Made by a program: the position numbers and the translations under genes
Shown here: in pieces, positions 1-6,860 of the stretch
Position numbering within the stretch: the stretch's first letter is position 1
Layout of the letters: each line of letters starts with the position of its first letter
Notes under the pieces: model-generated
Told to the model about the DNA's origin: nothing
Databases searched by the model: none
The model's input: the letters and a program-made list of their open reading frames with translations, nothing else
Origin: Actinomycetes bacterium
GTDB taxonomy: Bacteria > Actinomycetota > Actinomycetes > JAHEKZ01
DNA: 10,148 nt
NCBI GenBank assembly: GCA_027117675.1
Contig: JAJAYM010000193.1
Coordinates: forward strand, 1-10,148
Direction of reading: 5' to 3'

Positions 1-399
1 AGCCGGGGGCCGATCAGGTGGAGTGATTTCCTGCGGACGCGCTGCATCGAGCTCAGTCTGCACACCGATGACATCGTGCGTTCGCTGCGCCCCAACACAC
101 CTGCTCCGCAGATGTCACTGCCCTGCCTGCAGGTGGCGACGCGGGCCCTGGCCGACGTCCTGGGACGGCGCGCGCCCGGGCGCAGCGTCGAGGTGCGCGT
201 GCCGCCGTTCGCCGCCGTGCAGTGCATCGAAGGCCCCCGACATACGAGGGGGACGCCGGCGGCCGTGGTCGAGATGGACGCGCTCACCTTCTGTCGCCTC
301 GCGGCTGGCCGGGTCTCGTGGCAGGAGGCGGTGGCAACGGGCGGCGTCCAGGCGTCCGGTCTGCGCACCGACCTGACGCCATATCTCCCGCTGTTCTGA
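1..399 (+). CDS. Sterol carrier / maleylpyruvate isomerase family protein (5' end missing)
   Basis: The frame is open from base 1 to the TAG-less end at a TGA stop at 397-399, so the start lies outside the window and 132 residues are seen. The first visible part (RTRCIELSLHTDDIVRSL) resembles the end of the maleylpyruvate isomerase/DinB-like N-terminal domain. The rest (VEVRVPPFAAVQCIEGPRHT, then a VVEMDALTFCRLAAGR stretch and a closing DLTPYLPLF) matches the sterol-carrier-like C-terminal domain of a protein that is commonly encoded just upstream of purF in actinobacteria. Its biochemical role is not established. Family membership is from memory of conserved motifs. An internal GTG at 76 is in frame but is unlikely to be the start, because the upstream codons look like real domain sequence. 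Here purF is about 6.6 kb away rather than adjacent. Confidence 0.8.
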   Translation, partial: SRGPIRWSDFLRTRCIELSLHTDDIVRSLRPNTPAPQMSLPCLQVATRALADVLGRRAPGRSVEVRVPPFAAVQCIEGPRHTRGTPAAVVEMDALTFCRLAAGRVSWQEAVATGGVQASGLRTDLTPYLPLF

Positions 400-445
400 G
401 CGAAATGAGTCTATGGGTGCGGCGATTCGTTCGAATGACGTACGC

Positions 446-456
446 AACGTGACGTT
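446..456. promoter_or_regulatory. Palindrome AACGTGACGTT, candidate operator
   Basis: This is a perfect 5-1-5 inverted repeat around a central G. It shares the core CGTGACG with a second palindrome whose centre lies 87 bases downstream. It sits upstream of the likely promoter of the transporter-kynureninase unit. A role as a regulator binding site is inference only; no regulator gene is in the window. Confidence 0.25.
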
Positions 457-531
457 CCCCCCCCCACTTGCCGGGCGACGGCTGGGAGGTGGCCCGCGAG
501 GAGTGTGACGCGGCGCATCCCCGGGGTCGCT

Positions 532-544
532 CACCGTGACGGTG
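532..544. promoter_or_regulatory. Palindrome CACCGTGACGGTG, candidate operator
   Basis: This is a perfect 6-1-6 inverted repeat that abuts a possible extended -10 element (TGTGATAAC). That is a typical position for a repressor site. The core CGTGACG recurs in the palindrome at 446-456. Function is inferred from position and symmetry. Confidence 0.35.
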
Positions 545-551
545 TGATAAC
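544..551 (+). promoter_or_regulatory. Possible extended -10 element for the six-gene unit
   Basis: GTGATAAC contains a TG-type extension and the hexamer GATAAC, which matches 4 of 6 bases of TATAAT. No convincing -35 hexamer lies 17 bases upstream, so the call rests on the extended -10 and on position. Transcription would start near 558, giving a leader of roughly 80 bases before the ATPase gene. Confidence 0.25.
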
Positions 552-636
552 AATTCGTGTCCGGAGCGGCCAGGTTCTGTGTTTGGGATCGCCGGAGTCG
601 TAGTGTGCGCCTGAGTCCACTGGGAGATCGATATCC

Positions 637-1704
637 ATGCCGGAAGCCACCCAGGTTTCCCCCACCGCCGAGGTCGGCGCCGCGCCAGTTGCGGTGTCCT
701 TGCGCGGCCTGAGTAAGAGTTTTGGCGACGTCGTCGCGGTAGACGGCGTCGATCTCGACATTCTCGACGGCGAGTTCCTGACGCTGCTCGGTCCCTCCGG
801 TTCGGGCAAGACCACGGTGCTTCGGCTGATTGCGGGATTTGAGATGCCCACGGCAGGGGGCATTGAGCTCAACGGCCAAGACGTCACCAACCGGGCACCC
901 TTCGAAAGGGACGTCAACACCGTCTTCCAGGACTATGCGCTTTTTCCGCACATGTCGGTGCTGCAGAACGTCGAATACGGGCTCCGAGTCAAGCGCGTGC
1001 CAAAAGGCGAGCGACGCCAGCGGGCACTCGAGGCGCTCGCTAGCGTCCAACTCGCCGGCTTTGATGAACGCAAACCGGCCCAGATGTCCGGTGGACAGCG
1101 GCAGCGGGTCGCGCTCGCCCGGGCGCTGGTCAACCGCCCCAGTGTGCTACTGCTCGATGAGCCGTTGGGTGCTCTCGATCTCAAGCTGCGCGAGCAGATG
1201 CAAGTTGAGCTCAAGCAGTTGCAACGCCAGGTCGGGATCACCTTTATCTTCGTCACGCATGACCAGGAAGAGGCGCTGACGATGTCGGATCGGATCGCGG
1301 TCTTCAACGCTGGTCGGGTCGAGCAGGTTGGAACGCCGGCCGCCGTCTATGAGCGGCCCCTGACGCCCTTCGTCGCCGGTTTCGTCGGTACGTCGAACCT
1401 CCTGCAAGGCACCGCGGCGCAGCAGGTGCTGGGAAACGCCGGGGTGTTCAGCATCAGGCCGGAGAAGATCCGTATCGCCAACGCGCTCGATGCTCCGGCT
1501 GACGGCGAACATGCTGCCGCCGGGGTTGTGCGCGAGGTGGTCTATGCGGGTGCAGCAACGCGATTTGTCGTCGATCTCGAAGCCGGTGGCTACCTCGTTG
1601 CCTTGCAACAGAACTTGCAGACCTCATCGATGGATGTATTGAGCATGCGTGGACGCCAGGTCCAGCTGATCTGGCGTCGTGAGCACGAGACTCCGGTGGG
1701 CTAG
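637..1704 (+). CDS. potA: ABC transporter ATPase, PotA/YdcT type
   Basis: This 355-residue cytoplasmic ATPase would power import through the two permeases encoded downstream. Visible motifs are Walker A GPSGSGKTT (52-60), the Q-loop glutamine in FQDYALFPH (Q98), the signature SGGQRQR (151-157), Walker B LLLDEP (171-176), the D-loop ALD (179-181) and the H-loop histidine H208 in THD. Residues from about 255 to 345 form a TOBE-like C-terminal domain, as is usual for the PotA/MalK branch. Length is normal for PotA. The ATG has a GGGAG ribosome site at 622-626, ten bases upstream. It is the first gene of the unit and follows the only long non-coding gap. The symbol reflects the family; the true substrate may not be a polyamine (see the neighbouring kynureninase). 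Confidence 0.9.
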   Translation: MPEATQVSPTAEVGAAPVAVSLRGLSKSFGDVVAVDGVDLDILDGEFLTLLGPSGSGKTTVLRLIAGFEMPTAGGIELNGQDVTNRAPFERDVNTVFQDYALFPHMSVLQNVEYGLRVKRVPKGERRQRALEALASVQLAGFDERKPAQMSGGQRQRVALARALVNRPSVLLLDEPLGALDLKLREQMQVELKQLQRQVGITFIFVTHDQEEALTMSDRIAVFNAGRVEQVGTPAAVYERPLTPFVAGFVGTSNLLQGTAAQQVLGNAGVFSIRPEKIRIANALDAPADGEHAAAGVVREVVYAGAATRFVVDLEAGGYLVALQQNLQTSSMDVLSMRGRQVQLIWRREHETPVG

Positions 1705-1767
1705 TACTGCCGCTGACAACAGAACAGGATTCCGCGGGTCGTCGGCTCGCGGTGTTTCAGGAGATGG

Positions 1768-2979
1768 ATGGAGGATCCGGTGCATAGAAAGCGTCTACTG
1801 GCTGTGGGTGCGTTGATCGCGTCCGCGTCGCTGGTACTGGCCGCGTGCGGCAGCGACGACGGAGAGAGCGACTCTGGAAGTTCGGCGACGCCGCCGGACT
1901 TCTCGGCCCTGGAGGAGCTTGGCGAGAACGAGGGCGAGGTGCGAGTTATTGCCTGGCCAGGATATGTCGAAGATGGATCAACGGCTAAAGGTGTTGACTG
2001 GGTCACGCCTTTCGAGGAGGAGACGGGGTGTGAGGTCAGCCTCACCACCTTCGGAACCTCAGATGAGTCGTTCACCAAGATGGGGAGCGGCGAGTACGAC
2101 GTGATCTCAGCGTCGGGTGACGCATCGCGACGCCTCATCTACGCAGGTCTCGTCGACCCATTCAACCTTGAGCTGTCGGAGCACTACGACGACATCTACA
2201 GCGACCTCAAGGACAAGTCGTGGAACACCGTCGACGGGGTCTCGTACGGCGTCCCGCACGGTCGCGGTGCGAACTTGCTCATGTACAACACCGAGAAGGT
2301 CAAGCCTGCTCCGACGTCGTGGGCACCTACGTGGGAGGCAGACAGCCCCTACGCCGGCTCCGTGACGGCATACGACAACGCGATCTTCATCGCTGACGCG
2401 GCGCTCTACTTGAAGGCGACGCAGCCTGATCTCGGAATCGAGAACCCCTATGCACTCGACGAGGAGCAGCTGGCTGCCGCAAAGGAGCTGCTGATTCAGC
2501 AGAAGGAACTGGTTGGTGAGTACTGGTCCGACTACACCAAGACGCTCGAGTCTTTCTCGAACGGAGACACCTTGATCGGCACCACCTGGCAGGTCATCAC
2601 GAACTTCGCGCAAGATGGTGGTGCACCGGTTGAGGCGATCCTTCCGGCCGAGGGATCAACAGGATGGTCCGACACCTGGATGGTGGCGCACGACTCGCCC
2701 AACGTGAACTGCGCCTACGCATGGGTGAACCACGTGAGCTCGCCTGGGGTGCAGGCACAGATCGCTGAATGGTTCGGTGAGGCACCAGCCAACGAGTTGG
2801 CCTGTGATCTGACGGAGAACCCTGACCACTGCACGATCTTCCACGCTGGGGACACCGCCTACTGGGAGGATGTCTACTACTGGGAGACGCCAACCGAGGA
2901 TTGTGCTGACGGTCGTGACGTCGCGTGCACCAACTATGCCGACTGGATTGCGGCCTGGAACGAGGTCCGCGGGTCATAA
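1768..2979 (+). CDS. Solute-binding lipoprotein, YdcS/PotD type
   Basis: This is the extracytoplasmic binding protein of the importer, 403 residues. A lipoprotein signal peptide (HRKRLL, then a hydrophobic stretch) ends in the lipobox LAAC, so Cys27 would be lipidated and the protein anchored outside the membrane. A Ser/Asp/Gly-rich linker covers about 29-41. The segment IAWPGYVEDGSTAKGVDWV (61-79), the SASGDAS block (114-120) and a C-terminal part with paired cysteines resemble YdcS-like polyamine-type binding proteins. The mature part has six cysteines besides Cys27 (88, 315, 346, 355, 379, 387), which suggests disulfides. The GTG at 1780 is a strong rival start: GGAGGA at 1770-1775 sits just ahead of it, and it gives the more typical basic N-terminus (VHRKRLL). 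The ATG at 1768 has AGGAG at 1759-1763. The ligand is not known; polyamine and kynurenine are both possible. Confidence 0.88.
   Translation: MEDPVHRKRLLAVGALIASASLVLAACGSDDGESDSGSSATPPDFSALEELGENEGEVRVIAWPGYVEDGSTAKGVDWVTPFEEETGCEVSLTTFGTSDESFTKMGSGEYDVISASGDASRRLIYAGLVDPFNLELSEHYDDIYSDLKDKSWNTVDGVSYGVPHGRGANLLMYNTEKVKPAPTSWAPTWEADSPYAGSVTAYDNAIFIADAALYLKATQPDLGIENPYALDEEQLAAAKELLIQQKELVGEYWSDYTKTLESFSNGDTLIGTTWQVITNFAQDGGAPVEAILPAEGSTGWSDTWMVAHDSPNVNCAYAWVNHVSSPGVQAQIAEWFGEAPANELACDLTENPDHCTIFHAGDTAYWEDVYYWETPTEDCADGRDVACTNYADWIAAWNEVRGS
1770..1775 (+). promoter_or_regulatory. Ribosome binding site favouring a GTG start at 1780
   Basis: GGAGGA is the best Shine-Dalgarno match near this gene and lies four bases before the in-frame GTG at 1780. 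If it is the one used, the binding protein starts at 1780 and loses the acidic MEDP extension, giving a standard lipoprotein signal peptide. Confidence 0.45.
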
Positions 2980-3007
2980 CCGCTGGCCCCATCGCTGCAC
3001 GGATCCC

Positions 3008-3046
3008 GCTGTGGGTGGGGTGACGCAATGTCACCTCACCCACAGC
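3008..3046 (+). promoter_or_regulatory. Strong intercistronic hairpin after the binding-protein gene
   Basis: Two 17-base arms (3008-3024 and 3030-3046) pair along their whole length in + strand RNA, with one G-U pair and a five-base loop GCAAT. No U tract follows, so a classical intrinsic terminator is unlikely. Hairpins at this place in ABC import operons often stabilise the upstream mRNA or cut downstream expression, so that the binding protein outnumbers the permeases. That role here is inference. Confidence 0.65.
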
Positions 3047-3062
3047 AGCAGAAAGAGCTGCT
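3044..3062 (+). promoter_or_regulatory. Small hairpin holding the permease ribosome site in its loop
   Basis: AGCAGC (3044-3049) can pair with GCTGCT (3057-3062) around the loop AGAAAGA, which includes most of the only Shine-Dalgarno-like sequence of the permease gene; the ATG follows at once at 3063. Bases 3044-3046 are shared with the right arm of the 3008-3046 hairpin, so the full forms of the two structures exclude each other. Confidence 0.4.
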
Positions 3063-3953
3063 ATGCCTGCCATAGTTCCTGCCGAGGCTCGGCCACATCG
3101 GGCCTCCGCATTTCTGCATCGCCATCCCGGTGTTCGCCTGGGCGCGTTGCTGTCGGCGCCCATGTTGTGGTACTTCGTCATGTACCTGGCGGCTCTCGCA
3201 CTGCTCTTTCTGACAGCATTTTGGTCGCAGGACTCCTTCACCTCTCAAATCATTCGCGAGTTGACCTTTGAGAATGTCGAGGAGGTCCTGACGACACCGG
3301 TCTATCGTTCAGTCACCCTTCAGACGATCGGTGTCGCTGCAACGGTGACCGTCCTCTGTATCGTGCTTGCGCTGCCGGCGGCGTTCTTTGCAGCCAAGGT
3401 TGCGCGACCGCGTGCGCGTCGAGCCCTCATCGTGATGTTCCTCGTGCCGCTTTGGGCCTCCTACCTCGTCAAGGCCTACGCGTGGCGGGGGTTGCTCTCC
3501 GAGAGCGGCGTGATCAACTGGGTGCTTGAGCCATTTGGACTCAGCGGTCCCGGCTTCAGCACGGTGGCGGTGATCCTCGTCCTCACCTACCTGTGGCTGC
3601 CGTACATGATCCTGCCGATCTACGTCTCTCTCGATCGTCTCCCAAACTCACTGCTCGACGCCTCCGGTGACTTAGGTGCACGAGCCGGCACGACGTTCCG
3701 GTCGGTGGTGCTCCCGATCATCCTTCCCGGCATTGCCGCAGGCTCGATCTTCACGTTCTCGCTCTCGATGGGCGACTACATCGCGGTTTCGCTCGTCGGA
3801 GGTGACGAGTTGCTACTGGGCAACGTGATCTACAACAATATTGCCGGGGGCGGTAACACTCCTCTGGGCGCCGCCCTCGCGTTGGTCTCCGTGATCATCA
3901 TCATGCTGTACCTGCTTCTCGTGCGTCGTACCGGCGCGTTGAAGGAGCTCTGA
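3063..3953 (+). CDS. ABC transporter permease, PotB/YdcU type
   Basis: This 296-residue inner-membrane permease has about six hydrophobic segments (roughly 28-53, 88-113, 121-143, 166-188, 216-238, 267-287). The cytoplasmic EAA-type loop that docks with the ATPase is visible as LLDASGDLGARAGTTFR followed by a VLP motif (about 197-218), with the conserved glycine at 205. The N-terminus before the first segment is basic and cytoplasmic. The start ATG at 3063 has a weak ribosome site (GAAAGAG, 3051-3057). It follows the hairpin region after the binding-protein gene and is four bases from the second permease gene. It should form the heterodimeric channel with that partner. The transported solute cannot be read from the sequence. 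Confidence 0.88.
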   Translation: MPAIVPAEARPHRASAFLHRHPGVRLGALLSAPMLWYFVMYLAALALLFLTAFWSQDSFTSQIIRELTFENVEEVLTTPVYRSVTLQTIGVAATVTVLCIVLALPAAFFAAKVARPRARRALIVMFLVPLWASYLVKAYAWRGLLSESGVINWVLEPFGLSGPGFSTVAVILVLTYLWLPYMILPIYVSLDRLPNSLLDASGDLGARAGTTFRSVVLPIILPGIAAGSIFTFSLSMGDYIAVSLVGGDELLLGNVIYNNIAGGGNTPLGAALALVSVIIIMLYLLLVRRTGALKEL

Positions 3954-3957
3954 TGAG

Positions 3958-4776
3958 ATGACGCTGTCGCCGTTTGCGCGGGTAGTGCTCCGTGTTCTGC
4001 TCCTTCTCGTACTGGCCTTCATGTATGTCCCCCTCCTGCTTGTCCTGATCAACTCGTTCAACCCGAACCAGGTCGCTTCGTGGCCGCCAAAGGGGTTCTC
4101 GCTCGTGTGGTGGGAGGCGGCACTGGACAACACTGGCGCGCGCGATGCGTTGATCGAGTCGCTCCATGTTGCCGCGTGGGCGACCGCAATCGCGTTGGTG
4201 TTGGGTTCGATGATCGCTTTCGCCATCGCGAGGTACCAGTGGTTTGGCCGCGAGTCGATTTCGTTGCTCATCGTTCTCCCGATCGCCCTACCCGGAATCG
4301 TCACAGGTGTCGCATTACAGAATGCGTTTACCCGGGTGCTGCCTGAGATCGGGATCGACATCGGACTGGGTTTGATCACGGTGATCATCGCGCACACGAC
4401 CTTCTGCCTCGTCATCGTGTTCAACAATGTCGTGGCACGGCTGCGACGAGCATCTGCGTCGATGGAGGAGGCGTCGATGGACCTAGGCGCATCCAGTTGG
4501 CAAACCTTTCGACTGGTGACCTTCCCGCAGGTGCGTTCGGCTTTGCTGGCCGGCGGCATGCTGGCGTTTGGCCTTTCATTCGACGAGATCATCGTCACCC
4601 AGCTCGCGGCTGGCGCGGGCGTCCAAACGCTTCCGATCTGGATATTCAACAACCTGTCGCGACCGAACCAAGCTCCCGTCGTGAACGTGGTCGCGGCACT
4701 TGTCATTCTTTTATCGGTCATTCCCGTCTACTTCGCGCAACGGTTGTCGGACGATCCGGCACATACGGGGGTGTGA
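3958..4776 (+). CDS. ABC transporter permease, PotC/YdcV type
   Basis: This second membrane subunit of the importer has 272 residues. It opens with a hydrophobic segment (about 9-32) and has further segments near 70-93, 101-123, 137-159, 194-216 and 243-262. The EAA loop is seen as EEASMDLGASSWQTFRLVTF (170-189), closer to the canonical EAA consensus than in the partner permease, with G177. ATG 3958 was chosen because AAGGAG at 3942-3947 lies ten bases upstream. The nearer ATG at 3953 overlaps the preceding stop but hits a stop within three codons. The four-base gap to the first permease and the three-base gap to kynureninase suggest translational coupling, tying import to kynureninase production. 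Confidence 0.88.
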   Translation: MTLSPFARVVLRVLLLLVLAFMYVPLLLVLINSFNPNQVASWPPKGFSLVWWEAALDNTGARDALIESLHVAAWATAIALVLGSMIAFAIARYQWFGRESISLLIVLPIALPGIVTGVALQNAFTRVLPEIGIDIGLGLITVIIAHTTFCLVIVFNNVVARLRRASASMEEASMDLGASSWQTFRLVTFPQVRSALLAGGMLAFGLSFDEIIVTQLAAGAGVQTLPIWIFNNLSRPNQAPVVNVVAALVILLSVIPVYFAQRLSDDPAHTGV

Positions 4777-4779
4777 GCC

Positions 4780-6033
4780 ATGACCGACCTGACCCGCATG
4801 TGGGCTGAGCAACAGGACGTGGACGACGAGCTCGCAGTCTTCGGCAGCCGTGTCTACCGGCCAGACCCCGACCTGCTCTACCTGGACGGCAACAGCCTCG
4901 GCATGTTGCCGATAGCCACGAGGGATCGCCTTCGCCGTCTGGTCGACGAGGAGTGGGGCCGTGATCTCGTGCGCGGGTGGCAGCACTGGGAGTCGTTGCC
5001 CGTGGATGTCGGCGACCGAATTGGCTCCCTGATCGGGGCGGCGCCGGGGCAAGTGATCGCTTGCGACTCCGTCTCGGTCAATCTCTACAAGCTTGCCGTC
5101 GCCGCGCTCGAGGCACAGCCGGGCCGCAAGGTGTTGGTCACCGACTCCGGTAACTTTCCCAGCGACCGGTATGTGCTTCAGGGGGCGGCGGAGCGTCGCA
5201 AGGGCCAGCTTCGTCTCGTGCCCACCGACCCATTCGCGGGCATCAATCCTGACAGTGTCTCCACCTATCTCGCCGACGACGTTGCGATGGTCGCCTTCTC
5301 GCACGTCGACTACCGGTCGGCGGCGATCAACGACGTTGTGACGCTGACCGAGCAGGCGCACCAGGCTGGAGCGCTCGTCCTCTGGGATCTCGCGCACTCG
5401 ATCGGATCTGTTCCGATCGACCTCGATTCGATCGGCGTCGACTTCGCCGTCGGCTGCACCTACAAGTACCTCAACGCCGGTCCAGGTTCGCCAGCATTCC
5501 TCTACGTTCGGCGCGACCTACAAGAGCGGCTCGCGAACCCGATCCAAGGGTGGTGGAGCGCTGCCGACCCGTTCGACATGGACGCCCCCTACACCCCGGC
5601 CAACGGCATCGGGCGCTGGCAGACCGGTTCGCCGCCGATCCTCGGCCTCGTCGCCGCGGACGAGGGCGCGGCCTTACTCGCCGAAGCCGGCATGGTGCGG
5701 CTGCGAGCGAAGTCGATGCGCCTCACCGAATACCTCATCATGTTGAGCGACTCCTGGTTGGTGCCGCTCGGTTTCGGGGTTGCGTCGACCCGCGAACCAG
5801 AACTGCGTGGCGGGCACGTGGTTCTTGCGCACGACGAGGCCTACCGGATCAGTCGGGTTGCCGCCGCCGCCGGTGTCGTCGGTGATGCACGTCCGCCGAA
5901 CCTGCTGCGGTTGGCCCCGGCGCCGCTTACCACGTCGTTCACCGATGTGTGGGAAGCGATGGTGCGCCTACGCGACCTCGTCGCGTCTGGCGCGCATCTG
6001 ACGGTGCCCGCCGAGCGGGACCGGGTCACCTGA
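4780..6033 (+). CDS. kynU: Kynureninase (PLP-dependent L-kynurenine hydrolase)
   Basis: Kynureninase cleaves L-kynurenine to anthranilate and L-alanine, or 3-hydroxykynurenine to 3-hydroxyanthranilate and alanine, in the cytoplasm using pyridoxal phosphate. The 417 residues match the family length. Diagnostic motifs are YLDGNSLGMLP (34-44), DSVSVNLYKL (96-105), NFPSDRY (125-131), FSHVDYRS (173-180), WDLAHS (202-207), TYKYLNAGPGSPAFL (227-241), QGWWSAADPF (256-265) and NLLRLAPAPL (374-383). K229 is the expected Schiff-base lysine; D203, H206 and Y228 are expected cofactor contacts, and R377 a likely substrate-carboxylate contact. The start is three bases after the permease stop and has no clear ribosome site, which fits coupling; a second in-frame ATG is at 4798. 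No dioxygenase or monooxygenase of the pathway is in the window. Confidence 0.95.
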   Translation: MTDLTRMWAEQQDVDDELAVFGSRVYRPDPDLLYLDGNSLGMLPIATRDRLRRLVDEEWGRDLVRGWQHWESLPVDVGDRIGSLIGAAPGQVIACDSVSVNLYKLAVAALEAQPGRKVLVTDSGNFPSDRYVLQGAAERRKGQLRLVPTDPFAGINPDSVSTYLADDVAMVAFSHVDYRSAAINDVVTLTEQAHQAGALVLWDLAHSIGSVPIDLDSIGVDFAVGCTYKYLNAGPGSPAFLYVRRDLQERLANPIQGWWSAADPFDMDAPYTPANGIGRWQTGSPPILGLVAADEGAALLAEAGMVRLRAKSMRLTEYLIMLSDSWLVPLGFGVASTREPELRGGHVVLAHDEAYRISRVAAAAGVVGDARPPNLLRLAPAPLTTSFTDVWEAMVRLRDLVASGAHLTVPAERDRVT

Positions 6034-6050
6034 CGCGGTAGCGTCGCAGC

Positions 6051-6848
6051 GTGCTCTCCGAAGACCGGTCGGTCCTGTCGCGATCGTCAGCGGCGGCTCC
6101 CGCGGTGGTGGCCTACGGTCCTGACCCCGACCAGGTCGCCGAGATATGGGCGAGCGAACCGGACGCGCCACTCGTTCTCCTTCTGCACGGTGGCTTTTGG
6201 CTGCAGCAGTACGACCGTGCGCATTGCCGGGGCTTGGCGGTGGCGCTCGCCCAGCTCGGAGCGACCGTTGTGCTGCTTGAGTATCGGCGCGTTGGCGGGG
6301 GCGGCGGCTGGCCGGCGACGTTCGACGACGTCCGCACCGGCGTCCGCAAGATCGTCCAGCACCATCCCGCGGCTACCCGCCGGATCCTGGTCGGGCACAG
6401 CGCCGGGGGGCACTTGGGTCTGTGGGTGGCCGCGACCGAGCCGACCCCATTGGTGGACGCTGTGGTGGCGTTGGCCCCGATTGCCGACGTCACCGCCATG
6501 GCCCGCTCGTTCGGAACCGGTGCCGGTGCCGGTGACAACCCTGTCCACGATCTGCTGGGCGGCACACCTGAGAGTCATCCGGACCGGTACGACCTCGCCG
6601 ACCCGGCGCTGCTTCCTACGCCACGCGCCGGCGTCCACCTGCTGCACGGCATCTCCGACACGCTCGTCCCGATCGAGCAGAGCCTCAGCTACGCACGGCG
6701 GCACGCGGGAACGCAGGTGACCGAGCTGCGCTGCGCCCACTTCGAGCTGATCGACCCCCGCAGCGCCGCCTTCACCGCCGTGCGGAACGCGGTCTCCGCC
6801 GAACTGGACGATCCCACGTCCCCGCACAGACGCTCCCGCCCTTGGTGA
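6051..6848 (+). CDS. Alpha/beta hydrolase, probable kynurenine formamidase
   Basis: This 265-residue protein has an alpha/beta-hydrolase fold with the oxyanion motif HGGFW (46-50), the nucleophile elbow GHSAGGH with S117, an acid residue D203 in HGISDTLVP, and H230 in AHFELIDP. The HGG-x-W plus GHSAGG combination is typical of the eukaryote-type (BNA7/AFMID) kynurenine formamidases and related HSL-like esterases. It is not the metal-dependent cyclase fold of bacterial KynB. Its place 17 bases after kynureninase supports hydrolysis of N-formylkynurenine to kynurenine and formate, the step just before kynureninase. A general carboxylesterase remains possible. The start is weak: GTG 6051 lacks a ribosome site, and GTGs at 6105 and 6108 are alternatives. 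A short Arg/Pro-rich tail ends the protein. Confidence 0.75.
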   Translation: MLSEDRSVLSRSSAAAPAVVAYGPDPDQVAEIWASEPDAPLVLLLHGGFWLQQYDRAHCRGLAVALAQLGATVVLLEYRRVGGGGGWPATFDDVRTGVRKIVQHHPAATRRILVGHSAGGHLGLWVAATEPTPLVDAVVALAPIADVTAMARSFGTGAGAGDNPVHDLLGGTPESHPDRYDLADPALLPTPRAGVHLLHGISDTLVPIEQSLSYARRHAGTQVTELRCAHFELIDPRSAAFTAVRNAVSAELDDPTSPHRRSRPW

Positions 6849-6860
6849 CCCCGCCTGAGC

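Larger units (their letters stand above)
400..636. other. Non-coding region upstream of the transporter-kynureninase unit
   Basis: I see no credible gene in these 237 bases. It holds two odd-symmetric palindromes sharing the core CGTGACG (446-456 and 532-544), a run of nine C at 457-465, a short inverted repeat ATTCG-TT-CGAAT at 425-436, and a possible extended -10 element at 544-551. This is the only long gap upstream of the six-gene unit, so its promoter and any operator most likely lie here. No clear terminator for the upstream sterol-carrier gene is visible. Confidence 0.6.

Noticed and set aside
546..555. GATAACAATT, identical to one half of the E. coli lac operator
   Set aside because: The left half does not match, and a ten-base AT-rich match carries little weight in an actinobacterium. 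I treat it as part of a possible -10 region only.
115..1050. 311-codon open frame on the minus strand
   Set aside because: It lies antisense to the sterol-carrier gene, the non-coding gap and the ATPase. Its translation shows no family motif and is Arg/Pro/Gly-rich, as expected for the reverse of high-GC coding DNA.
3813..4721. 302-codon open frame on the minus strand
   Set aside because: It is antisense to the second permease and the end of the first, which both have clear membrane segments and EAA loops. The translation is low-complexity and rich in Thr, Ser and Arg.
6087..6827. 246-codon open frame on the minus strand
   Set aside because: It mirrors the alpha/beta hydrolase gene, whose catalytic motifs are unmistakable on the + strand.
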